A stretch of DNA of 40,972 bases, from the NCBI GenBank assembly GCA_002687515.1, contig NZAK01000181.1:1-40972 (forward strand), in the 5' to 3' direction. This DNA is from Rhodospirillaceae bacterium (lineage in GTDB: Bacteria; Pseudomonadota; Alphaproteobacteria; Rhodospirillales; UBA2165). Below, one piece after another: positions 23,968 to 32,400 of the stretch (position 1 is its first letter; each line of letters starts with the position of its first letter). A program made the position numbers and the translations under genes. Below the pieces are notes generated by a model that saw nothing but the letters and a program-made list of their open reading frames with translations, was not told the origin of the DNA and ran no database searches.

Positions 23968-24552
23968 ATGGAGCGAAGAGATTTCTTGAAAGCGGTGGGC
24001 GCCGGCTGGGTGGCGGCGCTAACGCCGGGTGTTGCCCGGGCCGCGCGCAATCGTCCTTCGTTGCGTTTTCTGCGCCCGCCGGGCGCCCAAGACGAAGAAG
24101 TATTCTTAAGCAAGTGCATCAATTGCGGGCAATGCGGCGAGGCCTGTCCAAACCGCTGCATCAAGTTTTTCAGCTTGCAAAACGGCCTGAGCTCGATCGG
24201 CACGCCTTTTATCATCCCGCGCGAAAAAGCCTGCATCCTCTGCATGAAGTGCGGCGATGTCTGCCCGACCGGCGCCATTCCATCGATCAAGCGCGAGGCG
24301 AAAGCCGTCATGGACGGGGTCAAGATGGGCCACGCGGTGGTCGATGAAAGCCTCTGCCTGTCATTTCAGGGCAAGACCTGCGGCGTCTGTTACCGGGCCT
24401 GCCCGCTGCAAGATGTGGCGATTAAGGTGGGCATGCTGGAACAGCCACATGTCCAGGAAAGCTGTGTCGGCTGCGGCCTTTGCGAGCGCTCGTGTATCCA
24501 GATGCCGCAGGCCATTCGGATCACACCTAATCACGGGCCCAATCAAGGATAA
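23968..24552 (+). CDS. NapG-like Tat-exported polyferredoxin
   Basis: The 194-residue protein starts with a twin-arginine motif (ERRDFLK) and carries four [4Fe-4S] cysteine sets: C50/53/56/60, C89/92/95/99, C130/138/141/145 and C166/169/172/176. This is the layout of NapG, which with NapH moves electrons from menaquinol or ubiquinol to the periplasmic reductase. AGGGTGGA precedes the ATG. The next gene, napH-like, follows after 18 bases. A second protein of the same type is encoded at 25572, which is unusual. Confidence 0.85.
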   Translation: MERRDFLKAVGAGWVAALTPGVARAARNRPSLRFLRPPGAQDEEVFLSKCINCGQCGEACPNRCIKFFSLQNGLSSIGTPFIIPREKACILCMKCGDVCPTGAIPSIKREAKAVMDGVKMGHAVVDESLCLSFQGKTCGVCYRACPLQDVAIKVGMLEQPHVQESCVGCGLCERSCIQMPQAIRITPNHGPNQG

Positions 24553-24570
24553 GCACGGGCGATTAAGACC

Positions 24571-25575
24571 ATGCAAAGTGGCAAACCATTTTTCCTCTGG
24601 CGTCATTTGAATAAACTGCGTTGGTTGAGCCTTAGCATTGTCATGGCGATGCTGATCCTTATCCCGTACCTGCATCTCTACCAAACCTATACCGCGGCGC
24701 ACGCCTACGACCTTTTGGCGCCATCGGAAAAGCGTATCTACGATGTCATGGAATATCTGACGGCGCCCTTCACCAGCGATCCGGCCGAGGATCTGGATGC
24801 GCTCAAGGGCACCACCTGGTCGGGCACGTTCTGGGGATTGAAGCTGTCCGATCCGCTGGCGCCGCTGAGCCAGATGGCGGCGGGATTGTCATTTTATTGG
24901 CCGTTTATACTGACCGCCCTGATCCCGGTCGTCCTCACCGCCCTCTTCGGACGCTTCTTTTGCGGCTGGATTTGTCCGGCCAACCTGATCTATGAATTGA
25001 ACAGTAATTTCGCCGCCTGGCTGCGCTGGGCCGGATTTAGGATCGGCGACCGGCGTTTCGACCTGCGCATCAAATATGGCGTTTTGCTGCTCGGCCTGAT
25101 CCTCTCGGCGGCGACCGGTTCGGTAATCGTGGCTGCGGTTTATCCGCCGGTCATCGTCGGGCGCGAGATTTACTATGGCGTCGCGCTGGCCGGCTTCGGC
25201 GCCGGAGCCGTTTTTTTCCTGGGCACCCTGTTATTCGACTTGTTCGTGGCGCGGCGCGGATTTTGCCGCTACCTCTGCCCGGGCGGCGCGCTTTATTCGC
25301 TCCTCGGCCGCTACCGGCTGGTGCGCATCCGCCGCATCGTCGAAACCTGCAACGATTGCAACAAATGCAATGTGGTCTGCGAGTTTGGCCTTGACCCGCT
25401 GCACGATAATTTCGGCCAGGAATGCACAAACTGCGCCGCCTGCATCGCCATCTGCCCGACCGACGCGATGACCTTCACCCTGCGTCTGACCGACTATCCA
25501 GTCCAAGGCCCGGGGCATCTCGGCCGGCATTACCGGCGCGAGGGCGGGCCGGATTATCGGGACGCGGCGGAATGA
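24571..25575 (+). CDS. NapH-like membrane ferredoxin (quinol dehydrogenase subunit)
   Basis: The 334-residue inner-membrane protein has about four or five hydrophobic helices, the paired CxxxCP motifs of NapH/NosR proteins (CGWICP at 131-136 and CRYLCP at 232-237), and two C-terminal ferredoxin clusters (C260/263/266/270 and C285/288/291/295) on the cytoplasmic side. It is expected to oxidise quinol together with a NapG-like partner. A stretch of about 75 residues between helices 1 and 2 is longer than I expect for NapH. Its stop overlaps the start of the next gene by ATGA, indicating coupled translation. Confidence 0.87.
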   Translation: MQSGKPFFLWRHLNKLRWLSLSIVMAMLILIPYLHLYQTYTAAHAYDLLAPSEKRIYDVMEYLTAPFTSDPAEDLDALKGTTWSGTFWGLKLSDPLAPLSQMAAGLSFYWPFILTALIPVVLTALFGRFFCGWICPANLIYELNSNFAAWLRWAGFRIGDRRFDLRIKYGVLLLGLILSAATGSVIVAAVYPPVIVGREIYYGVALAGFGAGAVFFLGTLLFDLFVARRGFCRYLCPGGALYSLLGRYRLVRIRRIVETCNDCNKCNVVCEFGLDPLHDNFGQECTNCAACIAICPTDAMTFTLRLTDYPVQGPGHLGRHYRREGGPDYRDAAE

Positions 25576-26219
25576 AACGGCGGCGCTTCCTGCGCGCCCT
25601 CACCGCCGGGATGGCCCTCTTGGGCGTCGCGGCGCTTCCCTTCGGCATCGCCCGCCTGTTGGCGCCGGCCGAAGGCAAACGCACCACCCGGCGGATCGAT
25701 ATTTCCGCCAAGATTTCCGCCCGGCGCAACCATTTGCTCCCGCCCGGCGCGCTTAAGGATGAATCCGCCTTCACCGCCGCCTGTATCGGCTGTGGCTTGT
25801 GCGGCGAGGTTTGCCCACCGCGCTGTATCAAATTCCATAAGCGCGGCGGCGGCGGCAAGGTCAACACGCCCTATATCGATCCCACCGAAAAAGCCTGTAT
25901 ACTGTGCGATAAGTGCATGCAGGCCTGCCCGACCGAGGCGCTGACCGTCACCCGGCGCCGGGAAATCGACATGGGCATCGCGCGCATCGACCGAACCGCC
26001 TGTTACCCGTGGGTCGATCGGGGTATCTGTGGCGCCTGTGTCAGCATCTGCCCGGAGGGGAAATCGGCGATCGCCTACAAACAATGGAACCAATACAAGC
26101 CGGTGATCAAGGACGGTTGCGTCGGCTGCGGATTGTGCGTCGAAGTCTGCCCGCATCCGAGCGTGCCGATCTGGATCGTCGATCGCCAGGACGCCACCGG
26201 CTTGAAGCAAGGGGTCTAG
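25572..26219 (+). CDS. Second NapG-like polyferredoxin
   Basis: The 215-residue protein has an RR-containing hydrophobic N terminus (KRRRFLRALTAG), compatible with Tat export or anchoring, and four cysteine sets: C71/74/77/81, C109/112/115/119, C144/153/156/160 and C183/186/189/193. Order and spacing match the NapG-like protein at 23968, so these are paralogues within one operon. Its start overlaps the napH stop (ATGA). It may be the dedicated partner of NapH, leaving the other to contact the catalytic subunit, which is inference. Confidence 0.83.
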   Translation: MKRRRFLRALTAGMALLGVAALPFGIARLLAPAEGKRTTRRIDISAKISARRNHLLPPGALKDESAFTAACIGCGLCGEVCPPRCIKFHKRGGGGKVNTPYIDPTEKACILCDKCMQACPTEALTVTRRREIDMGIARIDRTACYPWVDRGICGACVSICPEGKSAIAYKQWNQYKPVIKDGCVGCGLCVEVCPHPSVPIWIVDRQDATGLKQGV

Positions 26220-26222
26220 CGC

Positions 26223-26837
26223 ATGAACCGGAAATGGATTGCCAGAATTGCCGGAATATTATTGATCGCGCTGGCAACGCCGTTGCTGGCCGATGCCGCC
26301 GCCGCCCATCATGTGTTGGGCCGCCCGGCATATTCCCTGAACGAGGATTCGAACACGCCGCCGAGCCTGCAAGGCGAATCCATTATCGGCGACTATTACG
26401 TCACCTACATGATCTATCCGGCATTCCCCAAACCGAACCAGCCGGGGCGCATCAGTCTCTATATCAAGCACCAGAAAACCAATCAATCCTATCAAGGAAA
26501 AGTCTCTTTCCTGACCCGCAACGACGGTTGGCTGTCATTGATCGGGCTCGACAATCAGGTGGAAAAGCTGGGTGTTCAGCCGAACGACGGCAACGTCTAT
26601 CGCCAGGCATATGTTTACCACGGCAATGGCAATTATATGGTGAGCGCCAGTTTCCAGGCCGGCGGCCAATCCCATGTCATCGACCTGCCGCTCAGGGTCG
26701 GGCCGCCCTCTTCGTTCGGTCCGATTGGTTGGGTGGTCGGCCTGCTGGTGGTTATCCTGTTTATCGTCAACGTGATCCACAGGCGGCGCGCCATGAGCGG
26801 TAAGATTCGCCAAGCCCACGATCGGACCACCCGATGA
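26223..26837 (+). CDS. Membrane-anchored periplasmic protein of unknown function
   Basis: The 204-residue protein has an N-terminal signal peptide (cleavage likely after ADAAAA, about residue 28), a beta-rich periplasmic domain and one C-terminal transmembrane helix (168-185) followed by basic residues. The mature protein would start near HHVLGRPAYSLNEDSNTPP, with a His pair at residues 29-30. The domain recalls FixH/YtkA-like immunoglobulin-fold proteins of metal-handling clusters, but this is only a resemblance. It is locked into the operon: 3 bases after the gene before it, and a 4-base overlap with the next. It has no cysteine pairs. A structural, assembly or metal-delivery role in the redox complex is inferred. 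Confidence 0.65.
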   Translation: MNRKWIARIAGILLIALATPLLADAAAAHHVLGRPAYSLNEDSNTPPSLQGESIIGDYYVTYMIYPAFPKPNQPGRISLYIKHQKTNQSYQGKVSFLTRNDGWLSLIGLDNQVEKLGVQPNDGNVYRQAYVYHGNGNYMVSASFQAGGQSHVIDLPLRVGPPSSFGPIGWVVGLLVVILFIVNVIHRRRAMSGKIRQAHDRTTR

Positions 26838-27433
26838 GCATGAACCGCCGAGATTTTTTCAGGGTTGGCCTGCAGAACGCGGCCAAACTGGCGGGCCAGG
26901 CCGCCGCCGACAGGCTTGGACTGTCGGATCGGAACCTGATCAGACCGCCCTATGCCGTCGCCGAGGCCGCCTTCCTCGAAGCCTGTACCCGATGCGATGC
27001 CTGTATCGAGGCCTGCTCTTATGACGTTTTATTTAAACTGCCGGAAGAGGCCGGCGCGAAGCGGGCGGCGACGCCGGTCATGGATTTGCTGGTTTCCGGC
27101 TGTCACCTGTGCGGCGATTGGCCCTGTGTCACGGTGTGCGAGCCAAGGGCGCTGCAACTGCCGGCCAGCCAAGGCAAGCAACCGCCGGAGCCGCCGAAAC
27201 TGGCGCGGGCGGCGATCGATACGGGTGCCTGCCTGCCCTATGCCGGCCCGGAATGCGGTGCCTGTGCCGATGCCTGCCCGGTGCCGGGCGCGCTCAATTG
27301 GGTGGACGGCGTGAAACCGGTTATCGACGAAGATATCTGCACCGGCTGCGCACTGTGCCGTGAGTTTTGCATCACCGATCCGAAAGCTATCGAGATTACC
27401 GAAATACAGGTATCTTTGCCTGCCGACGCTTGA
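26834..27433 (+). CDS. NapF-like polyferredoxin
   Basis: The 199-residue protein begins with an RRDFF motif and has four cysteine sets: C51/54/57/61, C90/93/98/102, C133/141/144/148 and C169/172/175/179. The initial RRDFF and overall size recall NapF, a cytoplasmic accessory iron-sulfur protein of Nap. NapF classically has four clusters and interacts with NapA before export. It is the third four-cluster protein of the operon. The start overlaps the upstream stop (ATGA). It is the last gene of the redox cluster; the GAF protein starts 42 bases later. Confidence 0.8.
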   Translation: MSMNRRDFFRVGLQNAAKLAGQAAADRLGLSDRNLIRPPYAVAEAAFLEACTRCDACIEACSYDVLFKLPEEAGAKRAATPVMDLLVSGCHLCGDWPCVTVCEPRALQLPASQGKQPPEPPKLARAAIDTGACLPYAGPECGACADACPVPGALNWVDGVKPVIDEDICTGCALCREFCITDPKAIEITEIQVSLPADA

Positions 27434-27475
27434 AATTGAGATGGCGTTTCCGCTGATTTGGAGGCCAACCCGGAT

Positions 27476-28132
27476 ATGTTTGATCAATTAGATTCTCAGA
27501 TCGACCGGCTGAGGGCGCGCCGCGAGGCCCTGGCCGAAACAGGAGATCCGGCGAAAGACAACAGGCTGTTTTCGTTTTACAACCGCATCATGACGAAAGT
27601 CACCGATTCGGAAAGATGCAGCATATTCATTCATGATCCGAAAAGAGACAGCGTTTGGCTGAAGGCCGGCACCGGCATGGCGGAACGGGATATCGAGGTG
27701 CCGGTGAAGGATTCGGTGGCCGGTGAGGCCATTGTTTCGGGTCAGACCATTATCGTTTCCGATATGGACAAGCATCCGAGCGCCCACAAAACCGTCGAGG
27801 AGATGACCGGGTTCGTTACCCGTAGCATTCTCTGCGTGCCGATTAAAAGTCCGTCCCTGAACCAGGTAACGGGCGTGTTTCAGGTTGTGAACAAGAAAGA
27901 TGACCGGGAATTCACCGACCAAGATATTTCGCTTGCCGAGGAAATCGCCGAACATCTGCAGATCGAGACGGATCGAATTTTCGTTGATCAGGAAGCCTTC
28001 GGGCTGATCGACCGGCTTTACAAGGCCCCCGGCAGGATTGCGACTTTTGTACTCGCCTGCGTCGTCCTGATGTTTTTGTTCTCGATCCTTATACTGGCGG
28101 CCACCGGTATAACCGCCCTGCTCCTCGGCTGA
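27476..28132 (+). CDS. GAF-domain protein with C-terminal membrane anchor
   Basis: The 218-residue protein has a single GAF domain (about 28-168; GEAIVSGQTIIVSDMDKHP and SILCVPIKS are typical GAF strands) and one C-terminal transmembrane helix (about 189-215). There is no effector domain, so it may sense a small molecule or redox state and pass the signal through partners. The ATG at 27476 was chosen with GGAGG at 27460-27464; a TTG at 27458 is also in frame. It lies between the redox operon and a group of receiver genes, suggesting it belongs to the signalling that serves them. Cysteines C48 and C120 lie within the GAF domain. Confidence 0.75.
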   Translation: MFDQLDSQIDRLRARREALAETGDPAKDNRLFSFYNRIMTKVTDSERCSIFIHDPKRDSVWLKAGTGMAERDIEVPVKDSVAGEAIVSGQTIIVSDMDKHPSAHKTVEEMTGFVTRSILCVPIKSPSLNQVTGVFQVVNKKDDREFTDQDISLAEEIAEHLQIETDRIFVDQEAFGLIDRLYKAPGRIATFVLACVVLMFLFSILILAATGITALLLG

Positions 28133-28270
28133 TCCGGCGCATCGGCGATCTTCTATCGCGAACATCGAGCCCGAAGCCAAATAGGCGGAAAAAATAAGTA
28201 TTTGGCGTTTCGTCTTTCGAACCTTAGATTTGGAGGTGCGTCCCGAGAGGAGCGCCTATGCAGGGGGTAG

Positions 28271-28690
28271 ATGATGACCGATAGCGCTGAACCCAAATGT
28301 ATTTTGGTGGTCGACGATCAAGAAAGTTTTCTTGATCTTGTCGCCTCACGTCTTGAGCTGATGGACGGACACCGGCTTTATAAAGCAGCGGACGGCGAGG
28401 CGGCTGTGCGTCTCGCCCGGCTGCAAGCCCCCGACCTGATCCTTCTCGATTGGCTGATGCCCGGCATGTCCGGCTTGGAGGCGCTGAAACTCCTGAAGGA
28501 AGGGGCGGCGACGCGGGATATACCGGTTTATATGCTGACCACGCAAAACCTCATGGGCAATGTGGAGGATGCACTGACCCTCGGCGCCGAGGGCTATATC
28601 ACCAAGCCTATCGTCATGAACAAGCTGAGCGCGCGGGTGAAGCGCATATTTGAAGAACTCGCCGAAAAAGAGAAACCGGGCGACGAATGA
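28271..28690 (+). CDS. CheY-like response regulator
   Basis: The 139-residue single receiver domain has every conserved residue: D15-D16 acidic pair, phospho-acceptor D60 in LILLDW, T90 or T91, and K112-P113. There is no output domain, so it acts through protein contacts or as a phosphate shuttle. AGGGGG lies just before the ATG. The receiver-Hpt gene begins 34 bases downstream and is probably co-transcribed. The large hybrid kinase converging from the right is the obvious candidate partner. Confidence 0.87.
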   Translation: MMTDSAEPKCILVVDDQESFLDLVASRLELMDGHRLYKAADGEAAVRLARLQAPDLILLDWLMPGMSGLEALKLLKEGAATRDIPVYMLTTQNLMGNVEDALTLGAEGYITKPIVMNKLSARVKRIFEELAEKEKPGDE

Positions 28691-28724
28691 GCCCGCCCGC
28701 GGCCACCGCCGTGGCGGCGTTTTG

Positions 28725-29450
28725 ATGGCGCCGCCCCTTGCCAAAATTCTTTTCGTCGAGGACGAGTTGCGCCTGCAGAAAATTACCTGCATGGCGCTTC
28801 AGCGGATCGGCCGGTTTGAGGTCGAAAGCTGCGCAACGGGGCCGGAAACACTGGCCCTCGCCCGCCGTTTCCAGCCCGACCTTATTCTTCTCGATGTGCA
28901 TATCCCGGAACTGGATGGGCCGGCGACCTTGGCGGCGCTACGCGAAATGCCGGAATTTGCTGAAACGCCGGTCATTTTCATGACCGCCAATGTATCGGAG
29001 GAAGATATCGAAGCCTACAAGGCCCTCGGCGCCCTTGAGGTGATCACCAAACCCTACGATCCGGCGGCGTTGAGCAAGCGCCTGAACAAGCTGTGGAACG
29101 CCCATCATAGCGCTGATGAAGAGGAATATCAGAGACATTTCCAGGCGGCGCGCCGATCCTTCCGGGCCGAACTGGATGGCTGGATCGAAAGCTTGAAGCT
29201 TGCCGCTGAACGGCTTCGCCGGACGGACGGCGAGCCCGGGACCGCCCTCGAGACGCTGCGCGAAACAGCGCACAAAATAGCCGGCTCGGCGGGCAGCTTC
29301 GGCTTTCCCGAAACCAGCAATGCCGCCGAACCGCTGGAAAAGCTGGCCATGCAGCTGATCGGCGAGGCGGGTATGCCATCGTCCGAAATCCTGAACCAGA
29401 TTGCCGCTCATATCGGCGAAATAGAGAATGCCGCCGGTCGCGACGGTTAG
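28725..29450 (+). CDS. Receiver-Hpt phosphorelay protein
   Basis: The 241-residue protein has a complete receiver domain (E12-D13, D57, T87, K109) followed by a histidine phosphotransfer domain with ETAHKIAGSAGSFG (180-193), H183 being the phosphorylated histidine. The ATG at 28725 was taken because it begins directly ahead of the first beta strand (AKILFVEDE). Its stop overlaps the stop of the convergent hybrid kinase gene by 4 bases. It could accept phosphate from the kinase receiver or Hpt and forward it to the CheY-like protein. That wiring is inferred from position. Confidence 0.86.
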   Translation: MAPPLAKILFVEDELRLQKITCMALQRIGRFEVESCATGPETLALARRFQPDLILLDVHIPELDGPATLAALREMPEFAETPVIFMTANVSEEDIEAYKALGALEVITKPYDPAALSKRLNKLWNAHHSADEEEYQRHFQAARRSFRAELDGWIESLKLAAERLRRTDGEPGTALETLRETAHKIAGSAGSFGFPETSNAAEPLEKLAMQLIGEAGMPSSEILNQIAAHIGEIENAAGRDG

Positions 29451-32400
29451 ATCACACTAGGCTGTGCCGGAAATTCCAGCACCGCCACGGTGCCGCCGTC
29501 CGGCCCATTGCCGAGGTTGAGGCTGCCGCCATTGAGCCCGGCCAGACGATGGGCGGTGGAATAACGCAGCGCCGGCAGCCCGCGGCGGCCATCGGCTTCC
29601 CAAACCCGGCCGTAGGGGCTTTCGGCGCGGGCCATTTCCTCGGCGCTGATGCCGGGCCCCTGATCGGCAACGCTGATGGCCAGCTTACCGCCGCCGCCGT
29701 CGAGGCTTACGGCGACGGTGCCGCCCTCGGGACTGGCCAGGACCGCATTGGCGAGGAGGTTGGCAAGCATGCGTTTGGCGGCCCAGCCGTCGGCTTCGAA
29801 AGACGCGTTTTCATCGCCGCAGTCGATGGCGATATCGACGCCCCGGCCGGCGGCGGTTTTTTCCATCGCACCGGCAGAGGAGCGCACCAATTGGGCCGCA
29901 CCGATGGCTTCGGGCGACGGTTTGTAGCGCTCGGTTTCGATGCGGAACAAGGTTAAAATATCATCGGTCATATCCAACAGGTCGACGCCGCTTTCGTGCA
30001 GCTCGGAAGCGAAATCCTCCATCTCTTCGGGGCTGGCGCCGCCGTTCGCAAATTCGTGCAGCATCATGATATAGCCGAGCGAGGTGTTCATGGTGTTGCG
30101 CAGATCATGGCTCATCTTGGCGAGGAAGCGGGCGCGGTCGCTGTCGGTCCCGACATCCGCCTCGGCATCGGCCTCGCCGCCGCCTGCATCGCCGGCCAGC
30201 GCCTGAAGCGCCCGTTCCAGTTCGCCCCGCAAGTCATCGGCGATGTCGCGGGCTTCGTCATAAAGGCCCTCCGCGCAGGCCAGTTCCATCTCCCGGCAAA
30301 GGCCGGAAAGCCGCATCAGCCCGATGGTCGCGGCGCTGCTTTTGAGATCGTGGGCGTGGCGCATCATCGCCTCTTGGTCGTCGGCTTCGGCGGCGGCAAG
30401 GAAGCCGCTCGCGCCTTCGGGAGCGATGCGCCGGAAATCGTCGATCAATTCGGCAACCATGTCGGCGTCGAACTCGGCGCGCAATTTATCGAGAACCCGG
30501 CGGTCGAGGACCGGCGCCTCGCCGGCGCCGCCATCCAAGTCATCTTCGGGCGTCATCACCGGTGCGATGCCGGCCAGCGCCGCCGCCAGTTCCACCGGAT
30601 CGACCGGCTTGGTGACGACGCTGTTCATGCCGGCATCGAGGCAGGTTTCCACCTCGCGCGGGGTGACCGCGGCGGTCAGCGCGATGATCGGGATCGACGC
30701 CGCATCGCCGTCCATGGCGCGAATCCGCTTGGTCGCCTCGATGCCGTCCATCACCGGCATGTGCCGGTCCATCAGAATGGCATCGAAGGGACCGTCTTCT
30801 TGCATACACTGCAATGCCTCGCGCCCGTGTTCCGCCGCCGCCACCTCGTGGCCCATGCGGCTGACCATGCCGACCGCCACCTTACGGTTGACCAGATTGT
30901 CCTCGACCAGCAGGACGCGCAGCTTGGCTCCCATGGCGGCGGCGGTCGGCACGAAGGATTCAGGCGTCATCTCGCTCGGCGCCTGGTCGGTGATTTCGAA
31001 GGGCGCGGTCAGGGTGAAGGTGCTGCCCGCGCCCAGCTTGCTCTCGAGATCGATGGCGCCGCCCATCAGATCGGCCAGGCGCCGGCAGATCGAAAGGCCG
31101 AGGCCGGTGCCGCCATATTCGCGCGCCACGCCGGCGGCGGCCTGGACATAGGGCGCGAACAGTTTTTCGGCCACCTCCGGCGCGATGCCGACGCCGCTGT
31201 CGGTCACCGATACACCGAGGTGAAAGACGCTCTCGGCGACCACGTTTCCCGTCAACTCGACGGTCACATCGCCCTCGTCGGTGAATTTGATGGCGTTGCT
31301 CAAAAGATTGAACAAAATCTGGCGCAGGCGGTTGGCGTCGCCGATCAAGGCCTCCGGCACATCCACGGCGACCTGGCAGCGCAGGTTCAGGGCCTTTTCC
31401 TTGGCGCGCGACGCCATCACATTGACCGCGTCCTCGACCAGGCGGCGGGGCGCGAAGGGAATGGCTTCCAAATCCAGCTTGCCGGCCTCCAATTTGGAAA
31501 TATCCAAAAGATCGTTGAGGATAGTCATCAGGGCTTCGCCGGAATAGACGATGGTCTGGGCAAACTCCCGTTGCTCCGTCGACAAGGGGCTTTCCAGCAT
31601 CAGCCGCGCCATGCCAAGGACGCCGTTCATCGGTGTGCGTACCTCGTGGCTGACCTCGGCGATGAAATCGGACTTGGCCTGGGCCGAGGCTTCGGCTTCT
31701 TCCTTGGCGGTGCGCAGGATTTCCTCGGCGCGCTTGCGCTCGGTGATGTCGGAAGCGACCACCACCACGCCGCCGTCGGCGGTCGGCGTCTGGCGAAACT
31801 CGACATGGCCGCCGGGGGTGTTCACATCGACGCTGACCGGATCGCGGTTGCGGAATTCGGCGATGCGCCTTTGCACCAGATTCCCGACTTCGCCCTCGCC
31901 GTAGTCGCCGCGCTCGGCAAGATAGTGCAGAAGCCCGTCGGCCGGTTCGCCGACCTGGATCAATCGGTCGGGAACGCCGAGAAGCGCCTTGTAGCGGTCG
32001 TTGAACAGGGTAAAGCGTAATTTTTCATCGAGTTGATAGAGCCCGTCCGACATTTGATCGAGGGCCAGGCGCAGCAGCGATTCTTTATTCGCCAGTTCCC
32101 GTTGCGCCGCCTCGCGGTTCCTGATCTCGCGGCCCAGCCGCCGGTTCCAGGCGACGATGATCAGGACGATCACCAGGGCTATGCCGCCCACCGTCAGGGC
32201 GACGCGAAGCAGTTCAGCCCGATCCACCGTATGTTCGTAGCGCACCGATATCCATTTGGCGCGGATCGCGCTTTTCTCCTCGGGACTGATGGAAGCGAGG
32301 GTCTTGTTGAAGATACCCACCAACAACGGCCAGTCTTTACGCACGGCAAAGGAAAGTCCCGGCAAGTCGATGTCCGCCGGTGCCGCCACCTTGAGGTTGG

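Noticed and set aside
29996-32020. 674-codon plus-strand open frame
   Set aside because: Antisense shadow of the hybrid kinase, arising from GC-rich codon bias. The kinase strand carries all the domain motifs.
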